Shown: positions 32,239 through 44,141, numbered from the stretch's first letter. The stretch is 64,000 nt of DNA from Streptococcus oralis (GCF_003943415.1 NZ_RJPK01000005.1:95101-159100); one strand, 5' to 3'. Numbers and translations are program-made. The notes: generated by a model from the letters alone, not told the origin.

Positions 32239-33801
32239 ATGAAAAAATTATGCTTATCTATCCTTGCTAGCCTAGCCCTTACCTTAGGACTAGTTAGCCA
32301 AGTCCAAGCCGACGAATATTTACGCATCGGGATGGAGGCAGCTTACGCTCCCTTCAACTGGACCCAAGACGACGATAGTAACGGCGCCGTCAAAATCGAC
32401 GGTACCAATCAATATGCCAACGGCTATGATGTTCAAATCGCTAAAAAAATTGCCAAAGATCTAGGTAAGGAACCTTTGGTCGTAAAAACAAAGTGGGAAG
32501 GACTTGTTCCAGCCCTTACTTCTGGCAAAATCGATATGATCATTGCTGGTATGAGCCCAACCGCTGAACGTAAACAAGAAATTGCCTTTTCAAACAGTTA
32601 CTATACTAGCGAACCGGTTCTATTAGTAAAAAAGGACTCTGCCTACGCGAATGCCAAATCTTTGGAAGATTTTAGCGGAGCAAAAATCACTTCTCAACAA
32701 GGTGTTTACCTTTATGATTTGATTTCTCAAATTCCAGGTGCCAAAAAAGAAACAGCTATGGGCGACTTCGCTCAAATGCGCCAAGCACTTGAAGCAGGTG
32801 TCATCGACGCCTATGTTTCAGAACGCCCTGAAGCCCTGACCGCTGAATCTGCCAACTCCAAATTCAAGATGGTCCAGCTTGACAAAGGCTTTGAAACAGG
32901 AGAAGAAGACACTGCTATTGCAATTGGTCTTCGCAAGGACGATAGTCGTATCAGTCAAATCAATGCTAGCATCGAAACCATTTCCAAGGACGAACAAGTA
33001 GCTCTCATGGATCGGATGATTAAAGAGCAACCAGTGGAGGCGACAACAACGGAGGAAGAAAGCAGCTTCTTTAGTCAAGTCGCTAAGATTCTTTCTGAGA
33101 ACTGGCAACAACTCTTGCGTGGTGCTGGTATCACACTCTTGATCTCCATTATCGGGACCATCGCAGGGCTCATTATCGGTCTTGCCATTGGTGTCTTCCG
33201 TACTGCTCCTCTCTCGGAAAACAAGGCCATCTATGGCTTGCAAAAACTACTTGGCTGGATCCTTAATGTCTATATTGAAATTTTCCGTGGTACGCCTATG
33301 ATCGTTCAATCGATGGTTATCTACTACGGTACAGCACAAGCCTTTGGAATCAATCTCGATCGTACACTTGCAGCCATCTTCATCGTTTCAATCAACACTG
33401 GTGCCTATATGACAGAAATCGTCCGTGGCGGTATCCTAGCAGTTGATAAGGGACAGTTTGAAGCCGCAACTGCTCTTGGTATGACCCATAATCAAACCAT
33501 GCGCAAGGTTGTCCTCCCTCAGGTCGTTCGCAATATCTTACCTGCTACTGGTAATGAGTTTGTCATCAATATCAAGGATACGTCTGTACTGAATGTTATC
33601 TCTGTTGTGGAACTCTACTTCTCTGGAAATACCGTGGCCACCCAAACTTATCAATACTTCCAGACATTTACAATCATCGCCGTGATTTACTTTGTCCTCA
33701 CCTTCACAGTGACCCGTATTCTCCGCTTCATCGAAAGACGCATGGACATGGATACCTACACTACAGGTGCTAATCAAATGCAAACGGAGGACTTTAAATA
33801 A
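32239..33801 (+). CDS. Glutamine-type ABC transporter, fused binding protein and permease
   Basis: A single 520-residue polypeptide joins a signal peptide (to about AQVQA, residue 24), an amino-acid binding domain ([17 protein letters not shown] to about 270) and a permease domain with three to five helices from about 290. The permease has the EAA loop [21 protein letters not shown]. Such GlnP-like fusions are normal in streptococci and place the receptor at the translocator. The partner ATPase overlaps its stop. Substrate is most likely glutamine or glutamate, by family. Confidence 0.9.
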   Translation: MKKLCLSILASLALTLGLVSQVQADEYLRIGMEAAYAPFNWTQDDDSNGAVKIDGTNQYANGYDVQIAKKIAKDLGKEPLVVKTKWEGLVPALTSGKIDMIIAGMSPTAERKQEIAFSNSYYTSEPVLLVKKDSAYANAKSLEDFSGAKITSQQGVYLYDLISQIPGAKKETAMGDFAQMRQALEAGVIDAYVSERPEALTAESANSKFKMVQLDKGFETGEEDTAIAIGLRKDDSRISQINASIETISKDEQVALMDRMIKEQPVEATTTEEESSFFSQVAKILSENWQQLLRGAGITLLISIIGTIAGLIIGLAIGVFRTAPLSENKAIYGLQKLLGWILNVYIEIFRGTPMIVQSMVIYYGTAQAFGINLDRTLAAIFIVSINTGAYMTEIVRGGILAVDKGQFEAATALGMTHNQTMRKVVLPQVVRNILPATGNEFVINIKDTSVLNVISVVELYFSGNTVATQTYQYFQTFTIIAVIYFVLTFTVTRILRFIERRMDMDTYTTGANQMQTEDFK

Positions 33802-34541
33802 TGAATCAACCCATTCTTGAAATTAAACACCTCAAAAAATCCTATGGACAAAACGAAGTCTTAAAAGACATTTCTCTGTCAGTTCACAAAGGAGAGGTTA
33901 TCTCCATCATCGGGAGCTCAGGAAGCGGAAAATCAACCTTCCTACGTTCGATCAATCTGCTTGAAACACCTACTGAAGGGGAAATTCTCTACCGAGGAGA
34001 AAACGTCCTTGCAAAAGGCTATGACCTTACTCACTATCGTGAAAAACTCGGTATGGTTTTTCAATCCTTCAACCTCTTTGAAAACCTTGATGTTCTCGAA
34101 AACACTATTGTCGCCCAAACGACTGTCCTCAAAAGAGAACGCTCTGAAGCTGAAAAAATTGCCAAAGAAAATCTTGAAAAAGTTGGCATGGGAGAACGCT
34201 ACTGGCAAGCCAAACCAAAACAACTCTCTGGTGGCCAGAAGCAACGTGTAGCCATCGCTCGCGCCCTCTCCATGAATCCTGATGCCATCCTCTTTGACGA
34301 ACCAACATCTGCCCTTGACCCTGAAATGGTAGGTGAAGTCCTCAAAATCATGCAAGACCTAGCTCAAGAAGGCCTGACTATGATCGTCGTCACCCACGAA
34401 ATGGAGTTCGCCCGCGATGTCTCTCACCGTGTCATCTTTATGGATAAGGGCGTCATCGCTGAAGAAGGCAATCCCGAAGACCTCTTCACCAATCCAAAAG
34501 AAGAGCGAACAAAAGAGTTTCTTCAGCGCTATCTCAAATAA
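33801..34541 (+). CDS. glnQ: Glutamine-type ABC transporter ATPase
   Basis: A polar amino-acid ABC ATPase of 246 residues. Walker [15 protein letters not shown]-loop MVFQSFNLF, signature [16 protein letters not shown], Walker [14 protein letters not shown] and H-loop [11 protein letters not shown] are all intact. The ATG overlaps the stop of the permease gene as TAATG, so translation is coupled. It energises uptake by the preceding fused receptor-permease. Confidence 0.92.
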   Translation: MNQPILEIKHLKKSYGQNEVLKDISLSVHKGEVISIIGSSGSGKSTFLRSINLLETPTEGEILYRGENVLAKGYDLTHYREKLGMVFQSFNLFENLDVLENTIVAQTTVLKRERSEAEKIAKENLEKVGMGERYWQAKPKQLSGGQKQRVAIARALSMNPDAILFDEPTSALDPEMVGEVLKIMQDLAQEGLTMIVVTHEMEFARDVSHRVIFMDKGVIAEEGNPEDLFTNPKEERTKEFLQRYLK

Positions 34542-34548
34542 CAAACAA

Positions 34549-34575
34549 AGACTGCATAAAATATGTAGTCTTTTT
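34549..34575 (+). terminator. Terminator of the glutamine ABC operon
   Basis: AAGACTGCATA and TATGTAGTCTT arms followed by TTTTA on the plus strand, right after the glnQ stop. Confidence 0.75.
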
Positions 34576-34592
34576 ACTAACTCTTTGCAAAA

Positions 34593-34626
34593 CAAAAGGC
34601 AGATTCATCTTAAGAATCTGCCTTTA
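34593..34626. terminator. Bidirectional terminator hairpin
   Basis: Perfect AAAGGCAGATTC / GAATCTGCCTTT arms with T-rich flanks. It ends the leftward 71-residue gene and backs up the glnQ terminator. Confidence 0.8.
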
Positions 34627-34634
34627 AGCCTAGT

Positions 34635-34850
34635 TTAATCTTCAAATTTTTCATGATTCTTGTCATAAAAATCAATCAAACCTAGGGCTGTTTCAAATGA
34701 AATATTTTTCACTTTTGCACGACCTTGTGCCAAAGCAATAATTGACATTTCACGTGCATTTGTTTCCTTAGAGATACGGTAACCTGTGATTTTCTTATCA
34801 CGAACCCAGCCAACAACTGATTCTACTTTTTCAAAGTTTGACTTAGCCAT
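34635..34850 (-). CDS. Conserved small hypothetical protein
   Basis: A 71-residue charged, soluble protein (MAKSNFEKVESVVGWVRDKK...). The middle (ITGYRISKETNAREMSIIALAQGRAKVKNISFETALGLIDFY) has the spacing of a helix-turn-helix of the lambda-repressor type, so it could bind DNA, but the match is weak. AGGAG precedes the ATG, and a terminator follows, so it is a real monocistronic gene. I recall similar small proteins beside glutamine transporter genes in other Mitis-group streptococci; no function is known to me. Confidence 0.75.
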   Translation of the reverse strand: MAKSNFEKVESVVGWVRDKKITGYRISKETNAREMSIIALAQGRAKVKNISFETALGLIDFYDKNHEKFED

Positions 34851-34950
34851 GTTCTTCTCCTATTTTATTCTTTACGATAATGAAGTATATCCATTCTTTT
34901 AGGATTATCCAAAAAACATCTACTTATTGAAAACAAATAATGAATTGTTA

Positions 34951-35847
34951 TTACTTAGCTTTTAAAGCTGATAATATGCTTGTTCGTATATCTTCAACTC
35001 CATCAGGATTTGCTGGTAGGAAGATGGTGTTATTGCCCTTATTGTCGGCGAAATTATTCAAAGTATCCAAATACTGATTTGTTAATAGAATGGACATAAT
35101 CTGGGCTTCCGTGAGTTCAACATTGGCTCCTTTTAATTCTTGAATAGAATCAGCAAGTCCGTCAACAATAGCCTTACGCTGTTCTGCAATCCCTACACCG
35201 TGTAGGCGATCTTTTTCTGCCTCTGCTTCCGCCGCTGTCACGATTTTAATCTTATCTGCTTCTGCAAGTTCTTGCGCAGCGACTCTCTTACGTTGGGCAG
35301 CATTGATTTCATTCATTGATTGTTTCACTTCAGCGTCAGGCTCAACCTTCGTAATCAGTGTTTTTACAATGATGTAACCATATGTAGACATTTCTTCTGC
35401 TACTTGTTTTTGAACTTCTAATGCGATTTCATCTTTTTTCTCAAATAGTTCATCCAAGGTTAATTTCGGCACAGACGAACGCAAGGCATCTTCAATATAG
35501 GATTTGATTTGAGCTTCTGGTCTCATTAGTTTATAGTAAGCATCTGTGACATTGTTCTCATTCACTCGATACTGAGTCGCCACATTCATGGTCACAAATA
35601 CATTATCTTGTGTTTTTGTTTCCACGACAATCTCACTTTGCAATAGGCGCAATTGCACTCTGGCCGCAATTCTATCAATTCCAAAAGGTGCTCGTACATG
35701 AATACCACTATTACTCAACTTTTGGTATTTACCAAAACGCTCGATAATAGCGACAGACTGTTGCCTTACAACATATACAGAGCTGATAATAATCATTGAT
35801 GCAATCAGCACTAGAAAAAATAGAACAAGTAAAACATGTAAAACCAT
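34951..35847 (-). CDS. SPFH/Band 7 (stomatin-like) membrane protein
   Basis: A 298-residue protein with one N-terminal membrane helix (about 4-27), then an SPFH domain (QQSVAIIERFGKYQKLSNSGIH ... VRAPFGIDRI) and a long Glu/Ala-rich coiled-coil (EINAAQRKRVAAQELAEADK ... AEAEAEKDRLHG) at about 185-225. It resembles bacterial stomatin/QmcA proteins that form oligomeric membrane scaffolds and influence membrane proteases or microdomains. No NfeD partner is adjacent. The ribosome site is a run of Gs (AAAGGGGGGG) 5 bp before the ATG. Confidence 0.85.
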   Translation of the reverse strand: MVLHVLLVLFFLVLIASMIIISSVYVVRQQSVAIIERFGKYQKLSNSGIHVRAPFGIDRIAARVQLRLLQSEIVVETKTQDNVFVTMNVATQYRVNENNVTDAYYKLMRPEAQIKSYIEDALRSSVPKLTLDELFEKKDEIALEVQKQVAEEMSTYGYIIVKTLITKVEPDAEVKQSMNEINAAQRKRVAAQELAEADKIKIVTAAEAEAEKDRLHGVGIAEQRKAIVDGLADSIQELKGANVELTEAQIMSILLTNQYLDTLNNFADNKGNNTIFLPANPDGVEDIRTSILSALKAK

Positions 35848-35924
35848 GGGAATCCCCCCCTTTCGTCACCATCATTATAGCATCATTATAGGAAATTGGC
35901 AAATAATATGATAGCAAATTTATT

Positions 35925-37175
35925 TTAGACTAGCATATTATACAAAGTCTCATTACCATTCAAATTAATATAAGATGGGTCAAACTTTTCCATCCGATGA
36001 ATCAAGCCAGCATAATCATGCTTATCAGCAAGAGCAATCCCAATCAAGACCGGCCCTGTCCCCTTGCTAGCACGTTTGATATACTCAAAACGAGTGATGT
36101 CATCATATGGTCCCAAGATGTCATTTACAAACTCACGAAGAGCCCCTGGACGTTGTGGGAAGTTTACGACAAAATAATGCTTGATGCCATCGTAAATCAA
36201 GGCACGTTCTTCCATTTCTGGCATACGGTTAATATCGTTATTTCCCCCAGAAATGATGCAGCAAATTGTCTTGCCTTTGATATAATCTGATAAAACTTCC
36301 AAGGCTGCAATGCTGGCCGCTCCAGCAGGTTCGGCGACAATTCCTTGCTTAGAATAAAGATCAATCAAGGTCTCAGAAATCAAGCCTTCATCTACTCCAA
36401 TAAGAGTTTCAACATTCTGACGAGTTGCTTCATAAGTCAACTGCCCAACTTTCTGCACTGCTATTCCATCAGCAAATTTGTCAATTTCTTTGAGTTTAAC
36501 TGGTCCTCCAGCTTCAAAGGCTGCCTTCATCGAACGGGCACCATTGGCTTCTACACCAATTACTTCGATAGCGGGATTTGTTTCTTTGATGTAAGTTGAA
36601 ACCCCTGCAATCAGTCCGCCACCACCTACCGGCACTAGTACTGTATCAAAATCAATAGACTCTTTACGGGCTTCTTCAAGAATTTCATAGGCTACAGTCC
36701 CTTGACCAGCTTGAACATGGACATCATCAAAAGGATCGATGAAGGTTCTATTTTCTGAAACGGTGAATTCTTGGGCCGCCTTAGCGGAAGCATCAAAGGT
36801 ATCCCCAACCAACTTGATGGTAACGAAATCTCCACCAAAGAAACGAACCTGCCCAATCTTTTGTTGAGGCGTTGTGATTGGCATAAAAATTGTCGCAGGA
36901 ATCTTCATCTCCTTACAAGTGTAAGCGACACCTTGAGCGTGATTTCCCGCAGAGGCACAGACTACACCACGCTCACGTTCATCTTTCGTTAACTGAGAAA
37001 TGGCATAATAAGCTCCACGAATTTTAAAAGAACGAACTCGTTGCGCATTTTCCTTTTTCAGATAAATCTTAGCTCCATACTTTTCTGATAAATAATGATC
37101 ATATTCCAGTGGTGTATTCACTACTACACCACTTAAAACTTTGTGGGCTTTCACCACATCTTTTGCACTTAGCAT
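35925..37175 (-). CDS. ilvA: Threonine dehydratase IlvA
   Basis: Deaminates threonine to 2-oxobutanoate, the first step to isoleucine. The PLP-binding Lys is in RVRSFKIRGAYYAI near residue 50, the phosphate-binding glycine loop is VPVGGGGLIAGV near 185, and the conserved SGGNND is near 313. The C-terminal ACT-like regulatory domain begins at about 335. Length is 416 residues. GAGGAGGAGAC lies at the start. It follows ilvC but is separated from it by a hairpin, so it may be read by leak-through from ilvBNC or from its own promoter. Confidence 0.95.
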   Translation of the reverse strand: MLSAKDVVKAHKVLSGVVVNTPLEYDHYLSEKYGAKIYLKKENAQRVRSFKIRGAYYAISQLTKDERERGVVCASAGNHAQGVAYTCKEMKIPATIFMPITTPQQKIGQVRFFGGDFVTIKLVGDTFDASAKAAQEFTVSENRTFIDPFDDVHVQAGQGTVAYEILEEARKESIDFDTVLVPVGGGGLIAGVSTYIKETNPAIEVIGVEANGARSMKAAFEAGGPVKLKEIDKFADGIAVQKVGQLTYEATRQNVETLIGVDEGLISETLIDLYSKQGIVAEPAGAASIAALEVLSDYIKGKTICCIISGGNNDINRMPEMEERALIYDGIKHYFVVNFPQRPGALREFVNDILGPYDDITRFEYIKRASKGTGPVLIGIALADKHDYAGLIHRMEKFDPSYINLNGNETLYNMLV

Positions 37176-37207
37176 GTCTCCTCCTCAAATACTTTACAAG
37201 GTAAAAA

Positions 37208-37232
37208 GCGAGTTAGGTACCCCCCAACTCGC
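37208..37232 (-). terminator. Terminator between ilvC and ilvA
   Basis: GCGAGTT and AACTCGC arms around an 11-nt loop, followed by TTTTTAC on the minus strand. It may reduce ilvA expression relative to ilvBNC. Confidence 0.65.
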
Positions 37233-37253
37233 CTTCTGTTTTTATTCTAAGAA

Positions 37254-38309
<1,056 letters not shown>

Positions 38310-38341
38310 TTAGGCGGTTTTAACAAATTTTAGTTGGATTT

Positions 38342-38818
38342 TTAGTCGCGGGTAAATCCAGTTGCACCCGTACGAGCGATATTTTTAATACCGTATGGTC
38401 GAATCACTCGCAATAAAGCTTCACTCTTTTCAGCATTTCCAGTCATCTGAATAGTGATGGAGCTTGGCGCCACATCAACTACCGTTGCACGGAAAGGTTG
38501 GATAATAGCCAAGATTTCTGCACGCTTCTCAGCAGGAGCAGATACCTTCACCAAGATAACTTCTCTTTCCAAGTGTGGCTTATCCGTGATATCTCGAATG
38601 CGAATCACATCAATCTGACGATTGAGTTGCTTGATAATTTGCTCTACTTCATCATGAGATGCCACATCAATAATGATGGTAATCCGTGATACATCAGGAT
38701 TCTCTGTCGCACCAACTGAGATACTCTCAATGTTGACCTGACGACGAGAAAGGACACCTGTAAAGCGATTGAGGACTCCTGAACGATTTTGTAGTTTTGC
38801 TGTTAACATTCTACGCAT
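38342..38818 (-). CDS. ilvN: Acetolactate synthase small subunit IlvN
   Basis: The regulatory subunit of acetohydroxyacid synthase, giving valine feedback sensitivity. An N-terminal ACT domain (RRMLTAKLQNRSGVLNRFTGVLSRR) precedes a C-terminal domain. It has 158 residues, as usual. The start overlaps the end of ilvB by 8 bp, with GGGGGTGAAG upstream, so the two subunits are translationally coupled. Confidence 0.95.
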   Translation of the reverse strand: MRRMLTAKLQNRSGVLNRFTGVLSRRQVNIESISVGATENPDVSRITIIIDVASHDEVEQIIKQLNRQIDVIRIRDITDKPHLEREVILVKVSAPAEKRAEILAIIQPFRATVVDVAPSSITIQMTGNAEKSEALLRVIRPYGIKNIARTGATGFTRD

Positions 38819-40511
38819 GGAACTTCACCCCCAACATCTCATGATTGCTCTTACCGGCTGGTACCATTGGTAAAACTTGTTCCTTACGAGAAATATCCAC
38901 CTCGATAAACATCGGCACATCTTCCAGAATGACTTCTAAATCCTTCTCTATCGTCTCTGGATTATCAAATTTATAATTTTTGATGCCGTAAGCCTGTGCC
39001 ATCAGCTGGAAGTCTGGAAGTGTATCAAAGACTGATTCAGAAGTTCTACCCTCATAGAAGGATTCCTGCCACTGGCGAACCATTCCTAGTGAGTGGTTAT
39101 TCAACATGACAACCTTAATCGGCACCTTGTAGATGTTTAGGATTGCTAGTTCTTGGTTGGTCATTTGGAAACCACCGTCACCGACAAAAAGGATGACTTC
39201 TTTTTCTGGATTGGCAATCTTGGCTCCGATAGCTGCAGGAACTCCAAATCCCATGGTACCCAAACCACCTGAAGTGACTAACTGACGCTCATTTTGGTAA
39301 GGATAATACTGAGCCGTCCACATTTGGTGTTGCCCTACGTCTGTGACAACAATGGCATCCCCATTCGTCAACTCACCGATGCGTTCAATAACAGCCTGCG
39401 GTTGAACCACACGTTCTTTCTTATCATAAGAACGAACGCGGTTCTTGTCTTTCGTGACTTTTTCAATCCATTTTTCAGTATTGTTATGAACTGTTGGTTC
39501 TGCCAATAGCATCTGCAAGGCTTTCTTAGCATCTCCAACTACAGGAATATCTGCACTGATAATCTTACCAATCTCAGCTGGGTCAATGTCAATATGCGCA
39601 ACCTTGGCATTTTTAGCAAAGGTCTTAGGATTTCCTGTCAAACGGTCATCGAAACGGCAACCAATACTAATCATAAAGTCCGCTTCAGTCATTGCAATGT
39701 TAGCTGCGAAAGAACCGTGCATACCTCCCATACCAAGAAAGAGCGGATGGTTTGTCGCAATGGTGCCTTGCCCCAAAAGACTGGTCACCACTGGAATTTG
39801 GTAACGTTCAGCAAACTCATTGAGCTCGGCAGCTGCTTCTGCATAACTAACCCCACCACCTGCCAACAAAACAGGTTTCTTGGCTTTTGACAATTGCTTC
39901 AAGATTTTCTTGATTTGCATGTCATTCGGATCAAGCGTCGGTTGATAACTTGGTAAATTCACCTCTGGTGAATAGATGAAATCTGTCTCTAGAGCTGATA
40001 CATCCTTTGGCAAGTCAATTACAACTGGACCTGGACGACCAGTCGTTGCGATATGCACAGCTTCCGTAATGATACGAGGAATGTCAGCCGTTTCACGGAC
40101 TTGGTAATTGTACTTGGTAATGGGCATGGTAATACCGACAATATCCGCCTCCTGAAAGGCATCCTTCCCAATGCCTGCTCGAGCGACTTGTCCCGTAAAG
40201 ACCAAGAGGGGAACGCTATCGCTCATGGCATCCGCGATTCCTGTAATGGCATTTGTTGCTCCCGGTCCACTCGTGACGACGGCAACGCCCAACTTTCCAG
40301 TTGATTTGGCATAACCTTCAGCTTCATGCAAACAGCCTTGTTCATGGCGACCCAAGATGTGGCGTATGCCTTTGAAATTATAAATCGCATCATATAAAGG
40401 CAAGACAGCCCCACCAGGATAACCAAATATGGTATCAATTCCTAAATCACGGAGGGTTTCCAAAACTAGATCCGATCCCGTCTTAGGAGCGTCTAAACTG
40501 ATTTTTTCCAT
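38811..40511 (-). CDS. ilvB: Acetolactate synthase large subunit IlvB
   Basis: The thiamine-diphosphate- and FAD-dependent catalytic subunit that condenses pyruvate with pyruvate or 2-oxobutanoate. The N-terminal domain has the catalytic Glu in LGRHEQGCLHEAEGYA. The central FAD domain follows, and the ThDP motif is GDGGFQMTNQELAILNIYKVP to MLNNHSLGMVRQW. Length is 566 residues. GAAAGGGG lies before the ATG. It heads the ilvBNC operon, with a CodY-like box upstream of the promoter. Confidence 0.96.
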   Translation of the reverse strand: MEKISLDAPKTGSDLVLETLRDLGIDTIFGYPGGAVLPLYDAIYNFKGIRHILGRHEQGCLHEAEGYAKSTGKLGVAVVTSGPGATNAITGIADAMSDSVPLLVFTGQVARAGIGKDAFQEADIVGITMPITKYNYQVRETADIPRIITEAVHIATTGRPGPVVIDLPKDVSALETDFIYSPEVNLPSYQPTLDPNDMQIKKILKQLSKAKKPVLLAGGGVSYAEAAAELNEFAERYQIPVVTSLLGQGTIATNHPLFLGMGGMHGSFAANIAMTEADFMISIGCRFDDRLTGNPKTFAKNAKVAHIDIDPAEIGKIISADIPVVGDAKKALQMLLAEPTVHNNTEKWIEKVTKDKNRVRSYDKKERVVQPQAVIERIGELTNGDAIVVTDVGQHQMWTAQYYPYQNERQLVTSGGLGTMGFGVPAAIGAKIANPEKEVILFVGDGGFQMTNQELAILNIYKVPIKVVMLNNHSLGMVRQWQESFYEGRTSESVFDTLPDFQLMAQAYGIKNYKFDNPETIEKDLEVILEDVPMFIEVDISRKEQVLPMVPAGKSNHEMLGVKFHA

Positions 40512-40547
40512 TGTTCCCCTTTCTCTTCTCTTAAAAATAGCTTGTTA

Positions 40548-40604
40548 CTATCATACCATTTTTTCAAAAATTTTCAAGACAAAAGAAGCAATTTTCTGAA
40601 TTTT
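40548..40604 (-). promoter_or_regulatory. ilvB promoter with CodY-like box
   Basis: A minus-strand TTGAAA, 16-bp spacer and TATGAT (TGG-extended) lie ahead of ilvB. Just upstream, plus-strand 40590-40604 AATTTTCTGAATTTT matches the CodY consensus AATTTTCWGAAAATT at 13 of 15 bases. This suggests repression by CodY when branched-chain amino acids are plentiful. No T-box or leader peptide is visible. Confidence 0.65.
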
Positions 40605-40730
40605 CTATCTAAACGTGTTTTTATGAATGTTTTTCCTATTTTTATAAATATGAATAGGGAATTGAACGATTTTATTATTTCCAAATTTAATTTAGAGTAT
40701 ATTTTTCTAATCTTCTTTGATATAGAACAT

Positions 40731-40759
40731 AAAAAGGAAGCCACCAAGTGACTTCCTTC
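40731..40759 (-). terminator. fusA terminator
   Basis: GGAAGCCACC-AAG-TGACTTCC forms an imperfect hairpin. On the minus strand it is followed by TTTTTATG, 16 bp past the fusA stop. The 260-bp gap to ilvB contains this and the ilvB promoter region only. Confidence 0.8.
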
Positions 40760-40774
40760 TAGAGCGAGGACTGA

Positions 40775-42856
40775 TTAGTCTTCACCTTTGTTTTTCTTAA
40801 TGATTTCTTCTTGTACTGACTTAGGTACATCTTCGTAGTGGTCAAATACCATCATGAAAGTACCACGTCCTTGAGATGCTGAACGAAGAACAGTTGCGTA
40901 ACCGAACATTTCAGCAAGTGGGACGTAAGCACGAACGATTTGGCTGTTACCATGAGCTTCCATACCGTCAACACGTCCACGACGAGCTGTTACGTGACCC
41001 ATAACGTCACCAAGGTTTTCTTCAGGAACAGTGATAGTTACAAGCATCATCGGCTCAAGGATAGCTGGTTGTGCAGTCTTAGCAGCTTCTTTCAATGCAA
41101 GTGAAGCCGCGATCTTGAAGGCAGTTTCAGATGAGTCGACATCGTGGTATGAACCATCGTAAAGCTTAGCTTTAACGTCAACCATTGGGTAACCTGCAAG
41201 AACACCGTTAGCCATAGATTCTACCAAACCTTTTTCAACCGCTGGGATAAATTCACGAGGAACCACACCACCGACGATTGCGTTTTCGAATTCGAATCCT
41301 TTTCCTTCTTCGTTTGGAGTAAATTCAATCCAAACATCACCAAATTGACCTTTACCACCAGACTGGCGTTTGAAGAATCCACGTGCTTGAGTAGAAGCGC
41401 GGAATGTTTCACGGTAAGATACTTGAGGAGCACCTACGTTCGCTTCAACTTTGAATTCACGACGCATACGGTCAACAAGGACGTCAAGGTGAAGTTCACC
41501 CATACCAGAGATAACTGTTTCACCAGTTTCAACGTTTGTTTCAACGCGGAATGTTGGATCTTCTTCAGCCAATTTTTGAAGGGCGATACCCATCTTATCT
41601 TGGTCAGCTTTAGATTTTGGCTCAACCATCAATTGGATAACTGGTTCTGGAACGTTGATTGACTCAAGGATGATTTTAGCTTTTTCATCTGTCAATGAGT
41701 CACCAGTTGTAGTATCTTTCAAACCAACGGCAGCAGCGATATCACCTGAGTAAACAGTGTCGATTTCTTGACGGCTATTAGCGTGCATTTGAAGGATACG
41801 TCCGATACGTTCACGTTTACCTTTAGAAGTGTTCAATACGTATGAACCTGATTGAAGAACACCTGAGTAAACACGGAAGAATGTCAAACGACCTACGAAT
41901 GGGTCAGTCATGATCTTGAAGGCAAGAGCTGCAAATGGCTCTTCGTCAGATGCAGGACGAGTTTCTTCTTCATCTGTATCTGGGTTGATACCTTTGATCG
42001 CTGGGATGTCAAGTGGGCTTGGAAGGTAGTCGATAACCGCATCAAGCATCAATTGAACACCTTTGTTCTTGAAGGCTGATCCACATAATACTGGGAAGAA
42101 TTCAACATTGATAGTCGCTTTACGGATACCAGCTTTCAATTCTTCGTTAGTGATTTCTTCACCTTCAAGGTATTTCATCATCAATTCTTCGTCAGTTTCA
42201 GCAACTGCTTCGATCAGTTTTTCACGGTATTCTTGAGCTTGGTCAAGGTATTCAGCTGGAATATCTTCTTCAAGGATATCTGTACCAAGGTCGTTAGTAT
42301 AGATTTCAGCTTTCATCTTGATCAAGTCGATGATACCACGGAAGTCATCTTCAGAACCGATTGGCAATTGGATTGGGTGTGCATTTGCTTGAAGACGATC
42401 GTGAAGTGTGCTTACAGAGTAAAGGAAATCAGCACCGATTTTGTCCATTTTGTTAGCAAATACGATACGTGGAACTCCGTACTCAGTTGCTTGACGCCAA
42501 ACTGTTTCAGTTTGAGGCTCAACACCTGATTGTGAGTCAAGAACAGTAACCGCACCGTCCAATACACGAAGAGAACGTTGTACTTCGATTGTGAAGTCCA
42601 CGTGTCCTGGTGTGTCGATGATGTTTACACGGTGGTTGTTCCATTGAGCTGTTGTCGCAGCAGATGTGATAGTGATACCACGTTCTTGCTCTTGCTCCAT
42701 CCAGTCCATTTGTGACGCACCTTCGTGAGTTTCACCGATTTTGTGGATTTTACCAGTGTAGTAAAGAATACGCTCAGTAGTTGTTGTTTTACCAGCATCG
42801 ACGTGAGCCATGATACCGATATTACGAGTTTTTTCAAGTGAAAATTCGCGTGCCAT
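40775..42856 (-). CDS. fusA: Elongation factor G
   Basis: The translocase GTPase of protein synthesis, also acting in ribosome recycling. G1 [15 protein letters not shown] at about 17, G2 RGITITSA, G3 DTPGHVDF and G4 NKMDKIGA are intact, followed by domains II-V, with domain IV ([13 protein letters not shown]). Length is 693 residues. AGGAGAAAC lies upstream. It is the third gene of the str operon and has an additional -10 (TATAAT, 42897-42892) after a hairpin, so it is probably also transcribed separately. Confidence 0.97.
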   Translation of the reverse strand: MAREFSLEKTRNIGIMAHVDAGKTTTTERILYYTGKIHKIGETHEGASQMDWMEQEQERGITITSAATTAQWNNHRVNIIDTPGHVDFTIEVQRSLRVLDGAVTVLDSQSGVEPQTETVWRQATEYGVPRIVFANKMDKIGADFLYSVSTLHDRLQANAHPIQLPIGSEDDFRGIIDLIKMKAEIYTNDLGTDILEEDIPAEYLDQAQEYREKLIEAVAETDEELMMKYLEGEEITNEELKAGIRKATINVEFFPVLCGSAFKNKGVQLMLDAVIDYLPSPLDIPAIKGINPDTDEEETRPASDEEPFAALAFKIMTDPFVGRLTFFRVYSGVLQSGSYVLNTSKGKRERIGRILQMHANSRQEIDTVYSGDIAAAVGLKDTTTGDSLTDEKAKIILESINVPEPVIQLMVEPKSKADQDKMGIALQKLAEEDPTFRVETNVETGETVISGMGELHLDVLVDRMRREFKVEANVGAPQVSYRETFRASTQARGFFKRQSGGKGQFGDVWIEFTPNEEGKGFEFENAIVGGVVPREFIPAVEKGLVESMANGVLAGYPMVDVKAKLYDGSYHDVDSSETAFKIAASLALKEAAKTAQPAILEPMMLVTITVPEENLGDVMGHVTARRGRVDGMEAHGNSQIVRAYVPLAEMFGYATVLRSASQGRGTFMMVFDHYEDVPKSVQEEIIKKNKGED

Positions 42857-42891
42857 GAGGTTAGTTTCTCCTATTTTTTATTTTACAATCT

Positions 42892-42937
42892 ATTATAACA
42901 TTATTTAGAAAAAACGGATAGGCAGGACCTACCCGTT
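42892..42937 (-). terminator. rpsG-fusA hairpin and fusA -10
   Basis: In the 245-bp gap, AACGGATAGGC and a pairing GCCTACCCGTT-like arm (plus strand 42914-42937, GGACCTACCCGTT side) form a hairpin followed by TTTTTTC on the minus strand. A TATAAT (42897-42892) lies just after it. This looks like partial termination plus an internal promoter for fusA. The remaining 43,000-43,100 stretch shows nothing else I can name. Confidence 0.6.
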
Positions 42938-43101
42938 CTCAATGTTTATCTTGTTTTTGTTGGTTTCAACTCACGAGCTGGTAAGTTGAATTGAACTCGG
43001 GCTAAAAGCTCGGAAAATAGATAAGCTTTCCTAGAATCTTTGATTCTGCGTCAAGCTTCCTAATTTTCAGTCGCTTTTTTAACGCCCTTAGTATCTTATT
43101 C

Positions 43102-43572
43102 TTACCAACGGAAGTGTGCGAAGGCACGGTTAGCTTCAGCCATACGGTGAGTGTCTTCACGTTTCTTAACAGCTGCACCAGTGTTGTTAGCAGCGTCCAA
43201 GATTTCTTTTGCAAGACGGTCTTGCATTGTGTGTTCACCACGAAGGCGAGCGATTGTTACCAACCAACGAAGTCCAAGTGTTGTACGGCGTTCTGGACGA
43301 ACTTCAACTGGGACTTGGTAGTTAGATCCACCAACACGACGTGCACGTACTTCAAGTACAGGCATGATGTTTTCCATAGCTGTTTCAAATACTTCAAGTG
43401 CATCGTTGCCAGTAGCTTCTTTGATTTGCTCAAAAGCACCGTAAACGATTGAAGCAGCTGTACCACGTTTACCATCAAGCATAACGCGGTTGATAAGACG
43501 AGTAACTAGTTGTGAATTGTAAAGCGGATCTGGCAATACGTCACGTTTTGGAGCTCTATTTTTACGACTCAT
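43102..43572 (-). CDS. rpsG: Ribosomal protein S7
   Basis: A primary 16S rRNA-binding protein of the small-subunit head. Its 156 residues are the standard bacterial length, beginning [20 protein letters not shown] and ending [11 protein letters not shown]. The signature [22 protein letters not shown] is near residue 15. It lies between rpsL and fusA in the str operon. Open frames overlapping it in other phases are shadows. Confidence 0.98.
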
Positions 43573-43591
43573 TTCTCTTTATCCCCTTTCC

Positions 43592-44005
43592 TTATGCTTT
43601 TGGACGTTTAGTACCGTATTTAGAACGGCCTTGTTTACGATCGTTAACACCTGCAGTATCAAGTGCACCACGGACGATATGGTAACGTACCCCTGGAAGG
43701 TCTTTTACACGTCCACCACGAAGAAGCACCACGCTGTGCTCTTGCAAGTTGTGTCCGATACCTGGGATGTAGGCAGTAACTTCGATAAGGTTGCTCAAAC
43801 GTACACGAGCGAATTTACGAAGGGCAGAGTTAGGTTTTTTAGGTGTCATTGTTCCAACACGAGTTGCAACACCACGTTTTTGTGGTGAAGAAACGTTTGT
43901 TTGAACTTTTTTATGACTGTTGTAACCAACGTTCAAAGCTGGTGATTTAGATTTTTCTACTTTTGATTTACGCGGTTTGCGAACCAATTGGTTAATTGTA
44001 GGCAT
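43592..44005 (-). CDS. rpsL: Ribosomal protein S12
   Basis: A decoding-centre protein of the 30S subunit. The 137-residue sequence has [19 protein letters not shown] and [17 protein letters not shown], the two loops where streptomycin resistance arises. The lysines usually changed in resistant mutants are present, so it looks streptomycin-sensitive here. AGGAG precedes the ATG. It is the first gene of the str operon, and the mobile element lies directly upstream of its promoter. Confidence 0.98.
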   Translation of the reverse strand: MPTINQLVRKPRKSKVEKSKSPALNVGYNSHKKVQTNVSSPQKRGVATRVGTMTPKKPNSALRKFARVRLSNLIEVTAYIPGIGHNLQEHSVVLLRGGRVKDLPGVRYHIVRGALDTAGVNDRKQGRSKYGTKRPKA

Positions 44006-44141
44006 CTACATTCTCCTGTGTTTTTTTATTTTTGGTGATGATACACTTGGTGACAGCTACCATCTGTGTGTACTTTTGCAACATTTGTCAGCACGTCCCT
44101 GTACACTTTTGAGAGACCAAAAGTAAAAAGTACCGTCTATT

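Noticed and set aside
40512..40600. T-box or leader-peptide attenuator before ilvB
   Set aside because: No T-box motif, no run of Ile/Val/Leu codons and no terminator/antiterminator pair is visible; a CodY-like box is present instead.
43002..43241. 79-codon frame downstream of and overlapping rpsG
   Set aside because: It overlaps rpsG in another phase, has low-complexity Leu/Thr/Lys composition and no good ribosome site; a shadow of rpsG.
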